A stretch of 64,000 nt of DNA from Phalacrocorax aristotelis (GCF_949628215.1 NC_134284.1:8421850-8485849), one strand, 5' to 3'. Shown: positions 40,585 to 53,160, numbered from the stretch's first letter. Numbers and translations are program-made. The notes: generated by a model not told the origin, from the sequence alone.

Positions 40585-43089
40585 CTAGATAATGCCTGCG
40601 AATACTATATTTACTAGCTAAATTATATATAGTTAAACTTTACACGACAGTGAGAATTTGCAGGGCTGGCTAGCCACAGTGTACTGGGTCTCATACAATA
40701 CAAAATATTGGTTTCCAAAATGGATGAGGTGCTCTGGTCTCAGCAGCTGCATTGTTCATTGTTCCAAACAGTAGCAGTATCCTAAAAAATCTTTCTTATA
40801 ATAAAGTTATTAAAGTTTATGTAGACTATAAACTGTACAGTTTCAGAAATTGCAGCATGTCTTATGGCTATTTTGATCTCTCTTATCACTAGGATTGGGG
40901 CTGGGGCAGCTTAAATGCCTGAAGTTGCATTGTTGGGTCTGACATACTAATACTGTGTCCTGAAGGTAGATTATTATATATTTTTTTTAATATTGTTATT
41001 ATAACTTCAGTACTGATAGACTGACCATCCAGTATTGCACTACCTATAACATATCTGGTACTGCCTTAATTTAAGGAAGAAGCCCAAATGATGATTTTGA
41101 ATGACTGCTAGAGAAAGATATAAGACTTGCATTGTAGTTAGGGGTTGGCTATGACTGACATACTATGTACAGTACATATGAGAAGAAAAGAAATAATAGA
41201 ACTTGAAAATGGGCTAAAATGACCTTGCTCAGTTCTTTTGTCTGATCTATTACGAGGTCATATTCCTTGATACAAGTAATTAATTTCTCATAATCAACTT
41301 CCATAATAAAAAGGAATAAGATTGTTTAGCCTCTGGATAATTTTCCCTAAAATAATGTTGAAATTTCTCCGAAGTGACTAGCAGGTATTTATTATTAAAC
41401 TGGAGCATGAAATTACAGTGGAACATATTTTTATTCTCTTTGGAGGAAAACTGTGGAACAAAGGACTGCCTTCTTGCTAGAATAATTATTTTGCATCCTT
41501 CACCATCTGACTTTTATAGCTGGTGAAGGGAAAAATTACGTTATGATTGCAAATGCTTTGCTCACTACTGGCCCCTAGAATGACAAAAATGGCTTTATCC
41601 AGGGAGATTTAAAAAACCCACCCAAAACCACAAACCGGAAATCAAGAACTGACTGCTGACATGTATGTGAAAGAATCAGCATATGAAAGTTGCCACTATA
41701 TATGTCTTCTATGTACTGCTGACATACTTGAGTGAAAATTAGGATAACAAAAGCCTAAGGTGGTGCAGGGCAGTTAGCTAATAAAGGATACTGAAGTAAT
41801 GACAAATTAATATGAAGCAGCTAATTTAATGCTAATCTTTTTGCACCACATCATCTCCCAGTCACTGTTTCTTACTGCAGGGCAAACCAGTGCTGAGTCA
41901 GAATCGGCCAGGAAACACTACTCATCCCAATATGTTTGATTCTCTGAATACATTTCTCTGTCTGTGTGAGTCTGGCACTACACAATTGTTTTCAGTGTCT
42001 GTACATGTTGTAGTGTAGATTTTTTTCGGGTGTACCTCATCAGGGTTGTCTAATGGGATAATTTCCAGCTATGTTCCTTGCTTTTTTATCAGTGAGAACA
42101 TAAAATGATATGAGCTGGGAGTGTATAAATCCATGCACTGTTTCAAGCAAGACTTCACTATACGTCACAGTGTTTAGGCTGTTACATGAGCATGTGTGGC
42201 ATATTTTTTTTTAGTAGAGGAATATTCCTTTCTCTCCATGGTGGCTTATTAGGCTCAGTATGACAATTCCAATACTCAGTTAATTTTAGAGGAATAGTGA
42301 AGTACAGGGTTGGGTTCTCTGGTTAGTTGTTTTTTTTCATTCCCCAGCTGTTCTTTTTGAAGATAATTGCAGTTAATGCTGGACTAGAACTATTGGATAT
42401 ATTTTTAGATAAATGTGGTGCTTGTGTAAAGACGCACAGTTGGTACCTCTTGAGGTGTGAACACTCTCTCTGAAACAGAACTCTGCTTTGCTTCCAGTTT
42501 CCACAATTTATGAAGTTCCTGGACTTGACAATACAGGTGCAACTTATATGATGGGTATACTGGATTTATGTCCAAAGCTTTTATTCATATAGCTTATCGT
42601 ATTTGTGGCTTTACATACTGAAATGAATTTAGGTCAGGGATTTGGAGTTTACTGAAGCAGCTGAAGACGCTGAATAAACTGGCAGGTTCAGAGAGGTGAG
42701 TTCAGGACTGGTTACTGTTTGAAACTTTTAGTTATGCTTTCTTTAAAAAGAAGCTGTTTGCAGGTTAAGGTCTTTCGCCGAGTTGTTCCTGGAAGGAATT
42801 CACCTGAAAGGGATCCTGCTTGGATCTTCAAGGTCCTCCTTTGGAGAACCACGTGCAAGAACCATGGCAAGTAGAATGGCTGAAGCACCCTCTTAAGTAC
42901 GTAAGGTGATTAGGCAAATGACTGACACTCTGAGAGGAACTGTGGTCTACTGCTTTAAAGACCTTTGGACAAAGAGCACATAGGAAATGTAATGACTGGT
43001 TCCATTGACAAGAGGTTGGGGCTCTTTTGAAGAATGAAGTGACCTAGGTTGCGAAGAACAGCAAAATTTAAAGTTTCTGGATAGCATGG
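40585..43089. other. Intron-like DNA
   Basis: AT-rich, with no gene or repeat recognised except a short A-run plus C-rich tail at 41611-41636 (aaaaaacccacccaaaacca). Confidence 0.5.
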
Positions 43090-44290
43090 TCTTAAAGTGG
43101 TACCTTATGACCTCCATCCTATCCTCCTAAGTCACTCTTTTTCTAGGCTGAGATTCTTAGCCTGCTCAGTTTTCATTAGAACAGAGGTGATTACCTATTC
43201 CTGTTTGTCCTTCAAGTTGCCTTTTTTGAATGCTTTTCCAGCTCCACTGTATTTCCTTTGTGATGAGGGGGCCAGAATTGCACATAACATGCCTGATGTG
43301 TACTATGGGTTTATATAGTGATGTAATGATTTTTTTTCTGCTTTATTTCCTATTCCTTTATAAAAGTTCCTAAGTTTGATTTTCTTTTTTGACTGCTACT
43401 GAGTATCAAGCCAATGATTTTTATGGAGCTTTAATGGTTTTCCTTCCAAGACATTGCTTTTGAGTGGTAACATCTATCTTGGAATCCATTCTATACATGC
43501 AGTTAGGACAGTGTTTTTTCTCAATCACAACTTCATATTTGCCTATAATGAGTTTAATCTGATATTTTATTGCTCAATTTTTTTTGTCTTGTAAGGTCCT
43601 GCATTTACTCAGAATTTAAATTTGTCCCAAGTATTTCAATACCTTCTGCAGATCTTTTCACTTGATTGTTGACTCACTTTTCAGTTCATTTATCAGTTTA
43701 TTGAGAAGCACAGTGCCTAGCAGAGGTTTCTGTGAAACTGTGCTTGTGATCTCTGTTTGTCTCCAGTTGCTCTCCATTCCATTGTCCACTTATTGCTACT
43801 GTTTCCCATCTTTTACTCAATTATTTGTCCATTTAAGGACCTTCTTCCTTATCCCATGGCTATTTAGATTCCTTTACCTTTTGGCATTTAGTCTTATAAT
43901 TTTGTGATCTGTTTGGAAAACTCCAATAGCGTTGGTTTTCAAAAGCAGTAGAGGCCCTTCCACTAAAAAAATGGTACCTTTTCAGGCATTGCCTTCATTC
44001 TTCTACAGTTTCTACTAATTTTCCTGGTATAAACATCAGGTGGAAATGTCCCCCACAACCTTTCTTTAAAAACTGGTATCCTAAGAACCAAAGCAGTTTC
44101 AGGTGAAGTCACACATACCACAGTCAGCAATTTGGCTATTTCACCCTTGGCTTCTTGCAGATTGCCTGGGTATATAATGCCTAGACCTTGTGGTCTATCA
44201 GTTTGTTTCATAGTCTCCTCTGCTATGCCATCAATTTCAGACAGATCCTTTGCTAAATTCTCCAGTAGAATTTCCACTTGGCCTGTTTTG
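43090..44290 (-). mobile_element. Ancient CR1/L3-like LINE with reverse transcriptase remnants, antisense
   Basis: From left to right the + strand runs from the element's 3' region into its reverse transcriptase. Marks are gccagaattgcacataacat with gcctgatgtg (43271-43300), then cagttcatttatcagtttat and gcacagtgcctagcagaggt (43683-43730). These are followed by tgtttcccatcttttactca (43800-43819), ggaccttcttccttatccca (43837-43856) and cctttctttaaaaactggta (44059-44078). On the minus strand these are decayed versions of FINDL, VPQGSVLGP, WLKDRKQ and the IPIFKKG motif. A 104-codon minus frame (43963-44277) still runs through the IPIFKKG-like segment (IPVFKERLWG). Some of the reverse transcriptase between these motifs appears deleted. 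The limits are approximate. Confidence 0.8.
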
Positions 44291-47200
44291 CCACAATAAT
44301 TTCCAATTTCTAGCTAAACACTTACAAAGCAAGTTCTAGGTTTTTCTTCACCTTGTATTAAAAAGAGAAACAGCAGATACCAAAGAGCATGTTGGGTCAT
44401 TGCAGTGTCTTAATTTTGATTTATAGACATAATCAGGAACTGAGATATTCATGGTGGGATTTCTGCAGTTAATCATTGGTGGTCTGGCTTTTCTACCATT
44501 AAAGCCTTTGTGGTAGACTTTTTAATGGACTTTAGGTCAGTCACATTAAAAATTTTACTCATGATTCACATTAATGTTTAGGCTTAATATTGGCATTGCT
44601 CTGCAAGTCTTTCTGGTCTGTATCCTGCAGGAGTTCAGAGTCGTCATGTTCCCTATCAGATATACCTTCTAAGAGTTCTACACACATCAAATAGGAAGCC
44701 CAACAGTGCTAAAATAAATCTTTCCCCCCTTCCTGTCCAATTTGTTCAGACTTTTAGGTGTAATAGTAGGATAATTGTAAAGGGGACAGTTTTTAAAATG
44801 TATTCACAGGGAGTGATATAAAGAGAAAAAACTGAATTGGCTCTCTTAGAATTCAGCTCTTTGAAAGCTTTTTGACATTGTTGTATGTCTTAAGTCATGT
44901 AGGAGATCTGTAATAGAGTCAATCAGTGTAGCATGGATAGTGTTAATGTGATATTAAATTCAGGTTGCTCTATATGTAGTTACTGACATGATGTATTTCT
45001 CTTTTTGGTGTACTGGCATAGTTTATTTTTGCAGTAGATACAGTAGATTACATTTTCAAGGAAAGATGTAATGAGCCTATAACTTAGCAGAGAATTCCTG
45101 ATACTGTTGAAATGGAAAAGAAATGGAAATATAACTTGGCTGTGTGAGAGATTAATTTTGACTGTATCTATTTAAGAAAACTCAACATCAATGAGCTCAT
45201 TAAATCTGATGTTAAAATTTATACCATTAGATTCCAAAGTCAGCAAGCAGACATAATTATTTAATGATGGACTTTCTCTGGGTTTTTTTGGGCCATTTTT
45301 GAGAATTAAATTAATTGTTTACTTGACAGACAGGTGGCTGTGTAGTGCATAGGTCTGATTTTAACAATACGTGACAGTAAGAAAAATTAGAGCTTATTAA
45401 CATTCACTCGTCCCAGTGCCTGCACCACTGATCAGTGCTTGGACTGCTGTATGGCTTAAAATGCTTAACGAATCTTTGTTTGACAGGAACCAACTGCTGT
45501 TGGAGGAAAATGTGGATGATCTGATAGCTGGCAGAGTGAATATGGCCTGCGCTTTATAAACAAGGAAAATGTGAATAATTGGGGAGCAGAATGAGTGAGA
45601 GAAGTCTTTCAAGGCTGTGGTGATTGATAAACTATATTATGGTTGACACACACACCCTATGTTTTGCATAAAAAGCGTTAGCATCTGAGTGGAAAACCAG
45701 GGGGAAGTGAGATTGCCTATGTGATTAGTGAAAGGTAATCAGCCATCTGTTAGGCATAATGCACTTACTAAAGATGAAGATAGAAAGCATATGTGTGCAT
45801 GTGCTTACACAGGATCTCTCACCTTTTATACCAGTACCCATGAAAATATAGAACTGTATATAAAGAACTAACACAAGGAAGAAATACTTTTGGTTCTTTT
45901 ATTTTTTTTTATTCCTACCAGAAAGAGTATGAGCTTGTAGCTATGTTGTGTACCTCATAAATGTGTCTTTCAGCAGACTGAAACTCTAGCTTCAGAAGCG
46001 ACAGAAACAAATAATTTGAGGAGCATTTTTTTTAAATAATGGCATCATAAATCTCTCTCTGATAAGGCTGTGTCCTGAAAATGCTGAGAGATGAACTTTT
46101 TATTGATCAGGACATTTGAAAATATGTTTTCAGCTGCTCACCTGCAAATTTAAAATCATCTAGCTTATACAGCTATTCCAGGTACAGAAAGGATTTGGTT
46201 CAGAGGAATGCTAGAGTCTGATGTAGCATTATTTGCCCACCTAAAACTGTCATTGATGCTAACAGGACCTTGTGATGTAGAAAACAAGACTAAGCTTAGC
46301 TTTTCATGTTTATAAAGAGCTTTAGCGGTGATAGAGGTCCTGCTTAGAAGGAAATTAATCACTTCTTTACCTCTTTTCAAAAATTATTTTTGCATATTAG
46401 TGTATAAAGAGCAAGTCTAAAATATGTATTCAGATTTAATGTGTTCTAACACTTATTATAGTGGTTTACAATTCACTATCTGTACATCTCACAAAATCTG
46501 GGGAAAAAAAAATACTCCAGAAATATAACAACCTCTAAGGCCAGCATTTAAAATCAGTCACGTAAACTATCAAACACCCCAATACATGACCCCAAAGTAT
46601 TGTTTAACTTGACCATCCATTCATATAGTTTTTTTAGAAAATGTTTTAATCCATTAGAAAACAGCTTGGGATATGGAATACTGTTCTTAAATACACTTTT
46701 TCAGATTTCAAATTAAAATTGGTTTCGCTGAAAGTTATCATATGTCACTGATGGTACATTATGCAAATACTGGAACTGCTGAAGGACTTCCATGCCCCAT
46801 CTTGCTGTTTCCGCCTTTCATGTTTTGGTATACAAGTAATATCCTAAATATTGGAGGGGAAAGGGTATAGCTAGAGGACAAGAGATGTAAGTGTCTATAC
46901 AAGAATGGGGTAGAGAGCAGCTAATTTAGTCATCTTCAGTAGCTGGGGTCTTAACAAAACTTTATGAATGCAGTCCTCTGCAAGGCTGCTGACCTAGTTA
47001 GAAATATGGAAGTCTAACTTGCATGTGGTCAGTAATCCAGAAAGCAGAACCTACTTCTGATCAAAAGTATTTTGGCATGTTTTATAGCCCCTAAATTGCG
47101 ATATGTCTGAGAGGTTTGCTGTTGTTGCTGGGCCTCGTTGTTTGCTATTTAGTATTTCAACATTAGAACTTTGTAAAAACACCTCTGTGGCAGGGATTTT

Positions 47201-50098
47201 CCTATTTTCCTTTCATATCCAATGCATGAAGGTGACTGAAGCTTGCTCTTGACGTGCCTTACCAGCGCATTTCATAGCTCAGTGCAGGCGTGACAGGGGA
47301 ATTATGCTGCTTCGCTACGGTTGTGGAGGAGCTGGGGGACGTGTAGGGGGGTGGAGCTTACGGTTTCGCCAGTGATTTTAGGAGCACCCCTGTGAACGCG
47401 CCGCTTCAGTGCCAGTTTTCTCGAAGAGTGCAGGACAACCTTTCAGTTTTCCTTTCTCGCAGCGTACTTGGTGATGCCTTTTTTTTCTGCCAAGGAACAC
47501 CTTAATGAATCTGTGTCCTAATGTGCAGATTCAGTCCTTTCTAGCTGCAACAGTTTCTCCTTTCAAGCATTTGTGGGCTTTTTAAAGCTTTCCCAGACCT
47601 TGCTAATTAGTATCCACAGTGTGTTTTATTACCTTTGTAGGAATTTTTTCTTCAGCATGTGAAAAGAATGATCTATTTTAAAGTTTCTCCACATATTCTT
47701 ACTTGAAGTGTTGCAACTTGTTGTGATCTGGCAGAAAGAAAAGGATTCAAAGGACTTGACTTTAAGAGCAACTAGGATTAAGGAGGCATTAGCTGTAATG
47801 CTGGAGAGCCAGTATATAGAGTCAAGCACACCGTAACAAAAAACAGGTCAGCAGGTTCCTAATGATTGCTAATTGCAAACTCAGTGTATCAAAGCTAGAG
47901 CTATGCTCTGCATGCAGCATGGACTAGCTTTTGTTTGCTTCTGCAGGAGCATGTCTTAATTTCTGCTTGCTAATTGCTTTAACGTCCTTACCAGAGCTGA
48001 GTCATGTTGAAAAACTCTTGCAGAGTGCCAGCTTTTTTGTGGAAAAGCTACTAAGCAAGTGCTGTACTTCCTGGGTTTCTGTATCATTTAGTGATTCAGG
48101 ACTAACTCTTTTGCTGGTAGGCATGTTTAATTTGTTAACAATAAACATGCACTTCACTAAAATTTAATTTTCAGGAGGAAACGATGTAAAGAATGTGCTA
48201 GAAGTAATATAGTTTTGGCTGTTAGAACAGTTGATTTATATGCTTTAAAACTGGGGCTATGAGCAGCAGTGTTTAAGATGAAAATATTTTCAAATTGAGT
48301 GATTCGTCTAACCATGTATTTTGAGTATGTATGGCAACAGGGTGAGAGAGATGGACTTGAAAAATACTCAGAATCCCAAAACGTTAATTTCATACAGTCT
48401 TGCTGCAGAGCTTTTAAAATCACATCATTTAATTCTGAAGTCTTCAAGAATCAGACTAAAAGAGTAGGAAATTGTACATCAGGCACTGAGAATGATTGGA
48501 ATCTTCTTTCATTCCCTTTCATTGATTGCACTGATAGAAAGTTTTGTTCCAAAATGCCAAATTAATATTTACTAGCTTAATATCAGTTCTAAATGCTGTT
48601 TTGTTGGGGTGATAGATGTGCAAAGCATAATTTACTAAGTAGTGGCAAATAGGAAATAAAATCAAATTAACATTAAATGTAATTTTTTTGTCCTTATGAC
48701 TATGGCTATGATAAATAGACTGGTGTTTGAATACTTCTTTGGTACTCTCGTTGCCTGCAGGAGTAGTCTTTGGATGCTGAGACTCCACCTGAAATATTTA
48801 AAAATATAACTCAGTAGTGACAGCGTAGTTGATTTAATAGTGAAAGGCACTGGTTTCTTTTTCTGTAATCTTATAGCTGTTATGCTAAAAGCTAAAATGC
48901 AGTCCTCACAGAAAAAAGAGTCAACCTGTAAAAACTTGGAATCTTGCCCAGATTAATAGCCGCATAACTGACTTATTTGCAGTTGTAGCACTATGGAAAA
49001 GGAATAGAAGCAAAAGTTATTAAAATGAAGTTGAAGTATTTCTAATATGCATTGGTTAAAACAAAGGAAAAACTGCTTTAAAGGCACCTAATCATCCTAA
49101 TTCTCTTAATGTTGACTTACTGAGTATAGCTTAGGGTGGCAAAGTATTGCTGGTATAAGATTAATGAAGTTCTATGTCAAAAGCAAGCATGTGTCAAATT
49201 TGAGTCTCCCAAATTAGGTAGAAAATACATCTCCTGCTGAATGAAAGTTTTCACCCCGTTAAGTATTTTTTTTCTTGGGCACAGGGTTTATGGCAGCCTT
49301 CTGTATTACATACAGCTAGAGTGGACGAAGAAAGAGCTACAAAGTAAAACGTTTTACTTATTTACATTTTGCAGTGAACCTTGTAAGTGGATGTTGATGA
49401 CACAGCTTTTGGGCTTTAATAAAGACACTCTTGTAAAACGATGTTTTAATTTTTGGTACATATTTTGACATTTTGAATTCTTACCTATAAGTTTTGATAG
49501 AGTTGTTGCTTATTGGAACAGTTCTTAATCTAACCACCCTACAAGAATTAAAACTTCAAAACTAAAATCTGCCTACGATAGATCAACCAAGCGTCCTCAA
49601 TGGGTGCTTCAAATTTGCCTTCAAAATTTTTTCTGTACATGATCAGTATTCTCGTGGACATTTGGGAAATTTGAATAAAACTTGAGATATTTTGTATTTA
49701 GTCATAAATTTCAGGCCAAGGAATAGGTTCTAGTACATGCTGGTTAACAAATACCGGTCCTACATTAACTCATGGAGTTGAGTAAAGTTCTGTTAGCTTT
49801 GCCAATGCTTAGTTTATTTATGTTGCAGTTGTAGAAAATAAGAAAATATTTTTAATCAGTGAAAACTGTCACTTCCAAGGTGATTGTCTACAATGAGAGA
49901 AATGCAGTATTTGTTATTTCTCAAACAACACTTGTCTGTTCAAATCAGCAAAGTTAATTTGAAAAATCTATTTGTTCTTGAACTCCTAGTGTAGGTTTGC
50001 ATGGCAAAGAGTTTGTTTAGAAGTACGACACCTCTCAGACATTGCCATTTACTCCTTGTGAATGTTTTTGTTGCAAAATCTGCCCTCATAACAGCAGT
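44291..50098. other. Probable intron immediately upstream of the AKAP6 coding exon
   Basis: Contains the CpG patch at 47253-47464. The rest is AT-rich and shows no exon I can support. Any 5' untranslated exon of AKAP6 would be hard to see by eye because it carries no codon signal. Confidence 0.5.
47253..47464. promoter_or_regulatory. CpG-dense patch upstream of AKAP6 exon (candidate regulatory region)
   Basis: I count 14 CpG dinucleotides in 212 bases, against a surrounding that is almost CpG-free. It includes gaacgcgccgc at about 47394-47404 and a G-rich ggggacgtgtaggggggtgg at about 47335-47354. It is about 2.7 kb upstream of the coding exon. It matches no repeat I recognise. A TATA box or a clear first-exon donor is not evident, so promoter function is only a suggestion. 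Confidence 0.35.
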
Positions 50099-50121
50099 CT
50101 CTTTTCTTTTTATCTTTGCAG
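50099..50121 (+). promoter_or_regulatory. 3' splice site of the AKAP6 exon
   Basis: A run of about twenty bases rich in T and C (tctcttttctttttatcttt) leads directly into gcag, with the AG at 50120-50121. This is a strong acceptor. The AKAP6 similarity begins shortly after it, and the in-frame residues upstream (50042-50121) do not look like AKAP6, so they are intron. Confidence 0.85.
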
Positions 50122-50155
50122 CTATTTTGGAAAGAATTATGGTTTAGACTTTCCC
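50122..50155 (+). other. AKAP6: AKAP6 5' untranslated part of the first coding exon
   Basis: These 34 bases lie between the splice acceptor and the chosen ATG. They are open in the coding frame, so the assignment as untranslated rests on the match of the following MLxM start to the mammalian protein, not on a stop codon. The existence of a spliced 5' leader implies at least one further upstream noncoding exon, which I could not locate with confidence. Confidence 0.75.
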
Positions 50156-50479
50156 ATGTTAGCCATGGACGTAGCGCTTTCTCCCATGAGAACACAAGAA
50201 CTGGATCCCATGCCATCTGATGCATCTCCCATGCTTATAAACATGACTCCTACAGTGGAACGAGATGGAGAAGAGGATGTCATGAAGGAGCTTGATTCTG
50301 GCCAGCAGTATGAAAAGCCACCTCCTCTACACACTGGGGCTGATTGGAAGATTGTTCTCCACTTGCCAGAAATTGAGACATGGCTTCGGATGACATCTGA
50401 AAGAGTCAGGGATCTGACCTACTCTGTCCAGCAGGACTCGGATAGCAAGCATGTGGATGTGCATCTAGTACAGCTGAAG
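50156..50479 (+). CDS. AKAP6: AKAP6 (mAKAP), first coding exon, codons 1-108 (partial gene)
   Basis: A-kinase anchoring protein 6 is a scaffold that binds PKA, phosphodiesterase 4D3, adenylyl cyclase, calcineurin and other signalling enzymes at the nuclear envelope of muscle cells and neurons. The exon reads 108 codons in one frame and ends exactly on a codon boundary. I recognise the family from the N-terminal LSP.R.Q.LDPM..DASPM.INMTPTVE pattern and from the run QQYEKPPPLHTGADWKI, followed by LHLPEIETWLRMTSERVRDL and a closing HVDVHLVQLK. All match the mammalian N terminus as I remember it. The start at 50156 gives the same MLxM beginning as mammalian AKAP6. No in-frame stop lies between it and the exon start at 50122, so an upstream start in an earlier exon is not formally excluded. 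This segment lies before the spectrin repeats. In mammals it belongs to the long brain isoform alpha, because the cardiac isoform beta starts around residue 245. The next exon is not in the window. Confidence 0.95.
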
Positions 50480-50485
50480 GTAGGA
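50477..50485 (+). promoter_or_regulatory. 5' splice site of the AKAP6 exon
   Basis: The junction reads AAG then gtagga, with an AG before the cut, GT at 50480-50481 and G at +5. It falls directly after the codons for VQLK, where the mammalian protein continues in the next exon. After two more intron codons the reading frame hits a stop. Confidence 0.85.
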
Positions 50486-52659
50486 TGAATTTTATACTGC
50501 ACACTTTTCAGTGAAGGTGCGTCGCTCAACTCTGCTACCAGTAAAGTAAACAAAAGGGCTTTTCATAGCTGCTGTAGCATTACCTGACAGCCTGTGTTAA
50601 AAACGGAATAAATCCTTTTCAGGGAGATAATGGAAACTGTATCTTTCTCAGATTTTTTTTGCAACATTATTTACTTATCACTTAAGTCAACATTCATAAC
50701 CATATTATTGAACATGTTCACACTCCAAGAGCAGTTAATACAACACTAACAGTAACCTGACTGGACATCTCAGAAGTGACCAGAAATATTCCCATTGATT
50801 TTAACGAGCTTCAGCACCTAAAACTCCCAAATTTGTGTTCCAATAGGCATGGCCACTCATTTGAAAACTAAGCAAGTTTCAGAGTCAGTAGGATAGAACG
50901 GTGGTTTAATGTCTGGCCTTCCAGTCACGTAATAGTTATGTCAAAGCTTGAACTCAGGTGGGACTACATACAAAATGGTAAATGTGTAGAATTCTTTCTC
51001 AGATCTGAGACTTGAAATATGTATTGATAGCTTTCAAACAGTCACAGCCAGTAAATCAACCTTCCCCCTGCAGCAAGAAAATGCATTAGCAAGACTTTGT
51101 CGAAACTAAAAGGGCAACAATCTCCCTTAACCCAACCTGACAACTGAACACAAGCATCTTTAAACAATTATCTCTGTCTTGGTCCCAGATTTAAATTTCA
51201 GTGTTGAATCTTTAAAGATATTAAGGAAATTAAAGGTGAAATTCACATAAATAGTGTCTGGGACTGTAAGTGTATGTTCATTTGCATGGCTTGGTTTGCT
51301 GCAGCAGATGAAGCGTGCTTTTGAAGGCAGCAAACAACCTCCAAAAATAGCAGGCAAATACTATCTCTTCAGACTGAGCTGTCTTCAGAGCTGCATTCTG
51401 AGGCCTGTTTATGTGAACATAGTCTTCCTTCATACTCAGCGCAATGGTATTTTATTTGTGTTTATTTTAGGACTGGAGCTGTAGGCTGTCTTAAAAAACA
51501 ACTCTGTGTACTAGTGCTAGCCATGGAGCAACTGTACTGTAATCAGTCCTGAACAAATAGTGAGCTGATCTTGAGTTTTTTATGGTCCCGCCATTTTTCT
51601 GAAAAAATTGGGATAGACATTGCCAGAGTTTGATGAGAGAGAGGATTACGTCCACAACGTGCAGTAGATTTTTAGCAAATACACCTAAAAGGTATTTCTG
51701 CAGGCAGATATAACAAATCTTGCTGGACTAGGTGCCAGGTCTGATCTGGAATTGCTTGTGGCCATATTAGTGCAATGCTGAGCTGAAACTAAAGAGCTGT
51801 GGAGCTTGTGGGTGATATTTGCACACGGCTTTGGGCGGGGTCAGAGCATAAGCAGAACTGATTTGTGCCTGCTTACCAAATGAGAATATTCTGTACGTAT
51901 AACCCACCCTCACATGTCCACCAAATTGTTTTATTTCCAAATAGAGGTCAGTGAATGAATAACATTCCTTATGGTTTCCTCCTTTTTCGAGTTTATTTGT
52001 GAAGTTGCAAGAGTCAACACTAGTTCATAAAATACTTTCCTAATGGTTTTTTCCACTTAAGCAATTGCTGTAGCACCTAGGGATTGTTTGGGACTAGGAA
52101 GAGATCTGGTTAATGCAACTGTAAAAAAGGACAAAAGAATAACATGAAGGAATCTCAATTATCTGCAATTATCTGGCCTGTCAGCCTTGGGGCAGCCTGC
52201 CATTGAGGCTGTCAAATATTCTATATACAGACCCTGAACTCACAGGGAACTGCTCTTTTTCTATGTGTTTATACATGTATGTATCTGTGTGTGTGTTCAT
52301 GATAATGACTTGTATTTAAAGATATTTTCTAAATATTTGATATATTTTTATTTTTTTTAACAAAGTAACAAAAAGGAAAGGCTTTCAGAAAGATCTGTAA
52401 TCATAGTAAAAAATGCAGCAAAGTCTTAACAAACACATTAGGAATACAGAACTTCTGTAACCTGCTTATCTTTAAACCTGTATACAGACAAAAAAGAAAT
52501 AAGAATGTAAAAACAAGTGTTGTGGAAATGCTTTTATTCAGACTTTAGATATATTTTAGATATATGTTTATCCTTGTATCCCCTTGCATTATGTAACTTA
52601 ATGAAAATCAGCTAAGCAAAAAGAAAACCAAACCCGGCATAGCCTCATACAGATGCTCT
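50480..52659. other. Intron after AKAP6 exon, first part
   Basis: AT-rich DNA with no sustained coding similarity, RNA gene or clear repeat. Open frames here are short and start at arbitrary ATGs. I see no match to the residues expected from the next AKAP6 exon. Confidence 0.6.
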
Positions 52660-53160
52660 TTTAAAATTTGTTCTGTGCTCTGGTAATTCTTCTTGGGCAG
52701 CTCCCTCCAACTGATCTGGGTCCTTCTGGAATTGTTGTGCCCAGACTTGACACAGGGCTTAAAATGAAGCTTCACCATTGCCAGAAGACTGGAGAATGTA
52801 TTTCACATGACTTTCAAACAACACAGAGCAGTTCAGTATTTTCTTTTTCTTTTTTTTTTTTTTTGCAACAGCAGGAGATGGTTAATTTATGTTTAGCTTG
52901 TGATTCACTGTATACTCCCAAACCCTTTTGCTGCACTATGGTTTTTTCACCTCTCTCATCCATTTTTTCTGTGAAATTTTACATGTAGGTTTTGAACTTT
53001 TTTTTTAATATCCCATTTCTCAAGTGTCTCCATGACTTTTTCAGTTCCAAATGTGTCTTCTGATATGTTTGATGTATCTCCCCCAAGCACAGATATTGTC
53101 ATCTGCAGATTTAAGAAGCCTTTTCTCTACTCCTTTGTCCAAATCATAATGACAAAAATG
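52660..53160 (-). mobile_element. Ancient CR1/L3-like LINE fragment, antisense
   Basis: Read on the + strand, several phrases follow the antisense CR1 3' region in the usual order. First comes a gtgcccagacttgacacagg segment (52738 onward). Then ttagcttgtgattcactgta with tcccaaaccctttt (about 52895-52930), and finally tcatctgcagatttaagaag with ctcctttgtccaaatcat (about 53099-53147). The copy is heavily decayed, carries a 15-T run at 52850-52864 and has no open frame. The left boundary is approximate. The right one is where similarity fades. Confidence 0.75.

Noticed and set aside
50042-50121. In-frame upstream extension of the AKAP6 frame to an earlier ATG
   Set aside because: It runs through a strong polypyrimidine tract and AG acceptor and has no resemblance to AKAP6, so it is intron.
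50137-50334. Minus-strand frame across the AKAP6 exon
   Set aside because: It is the shadow of the AKAP6 coding frame on the other strand.
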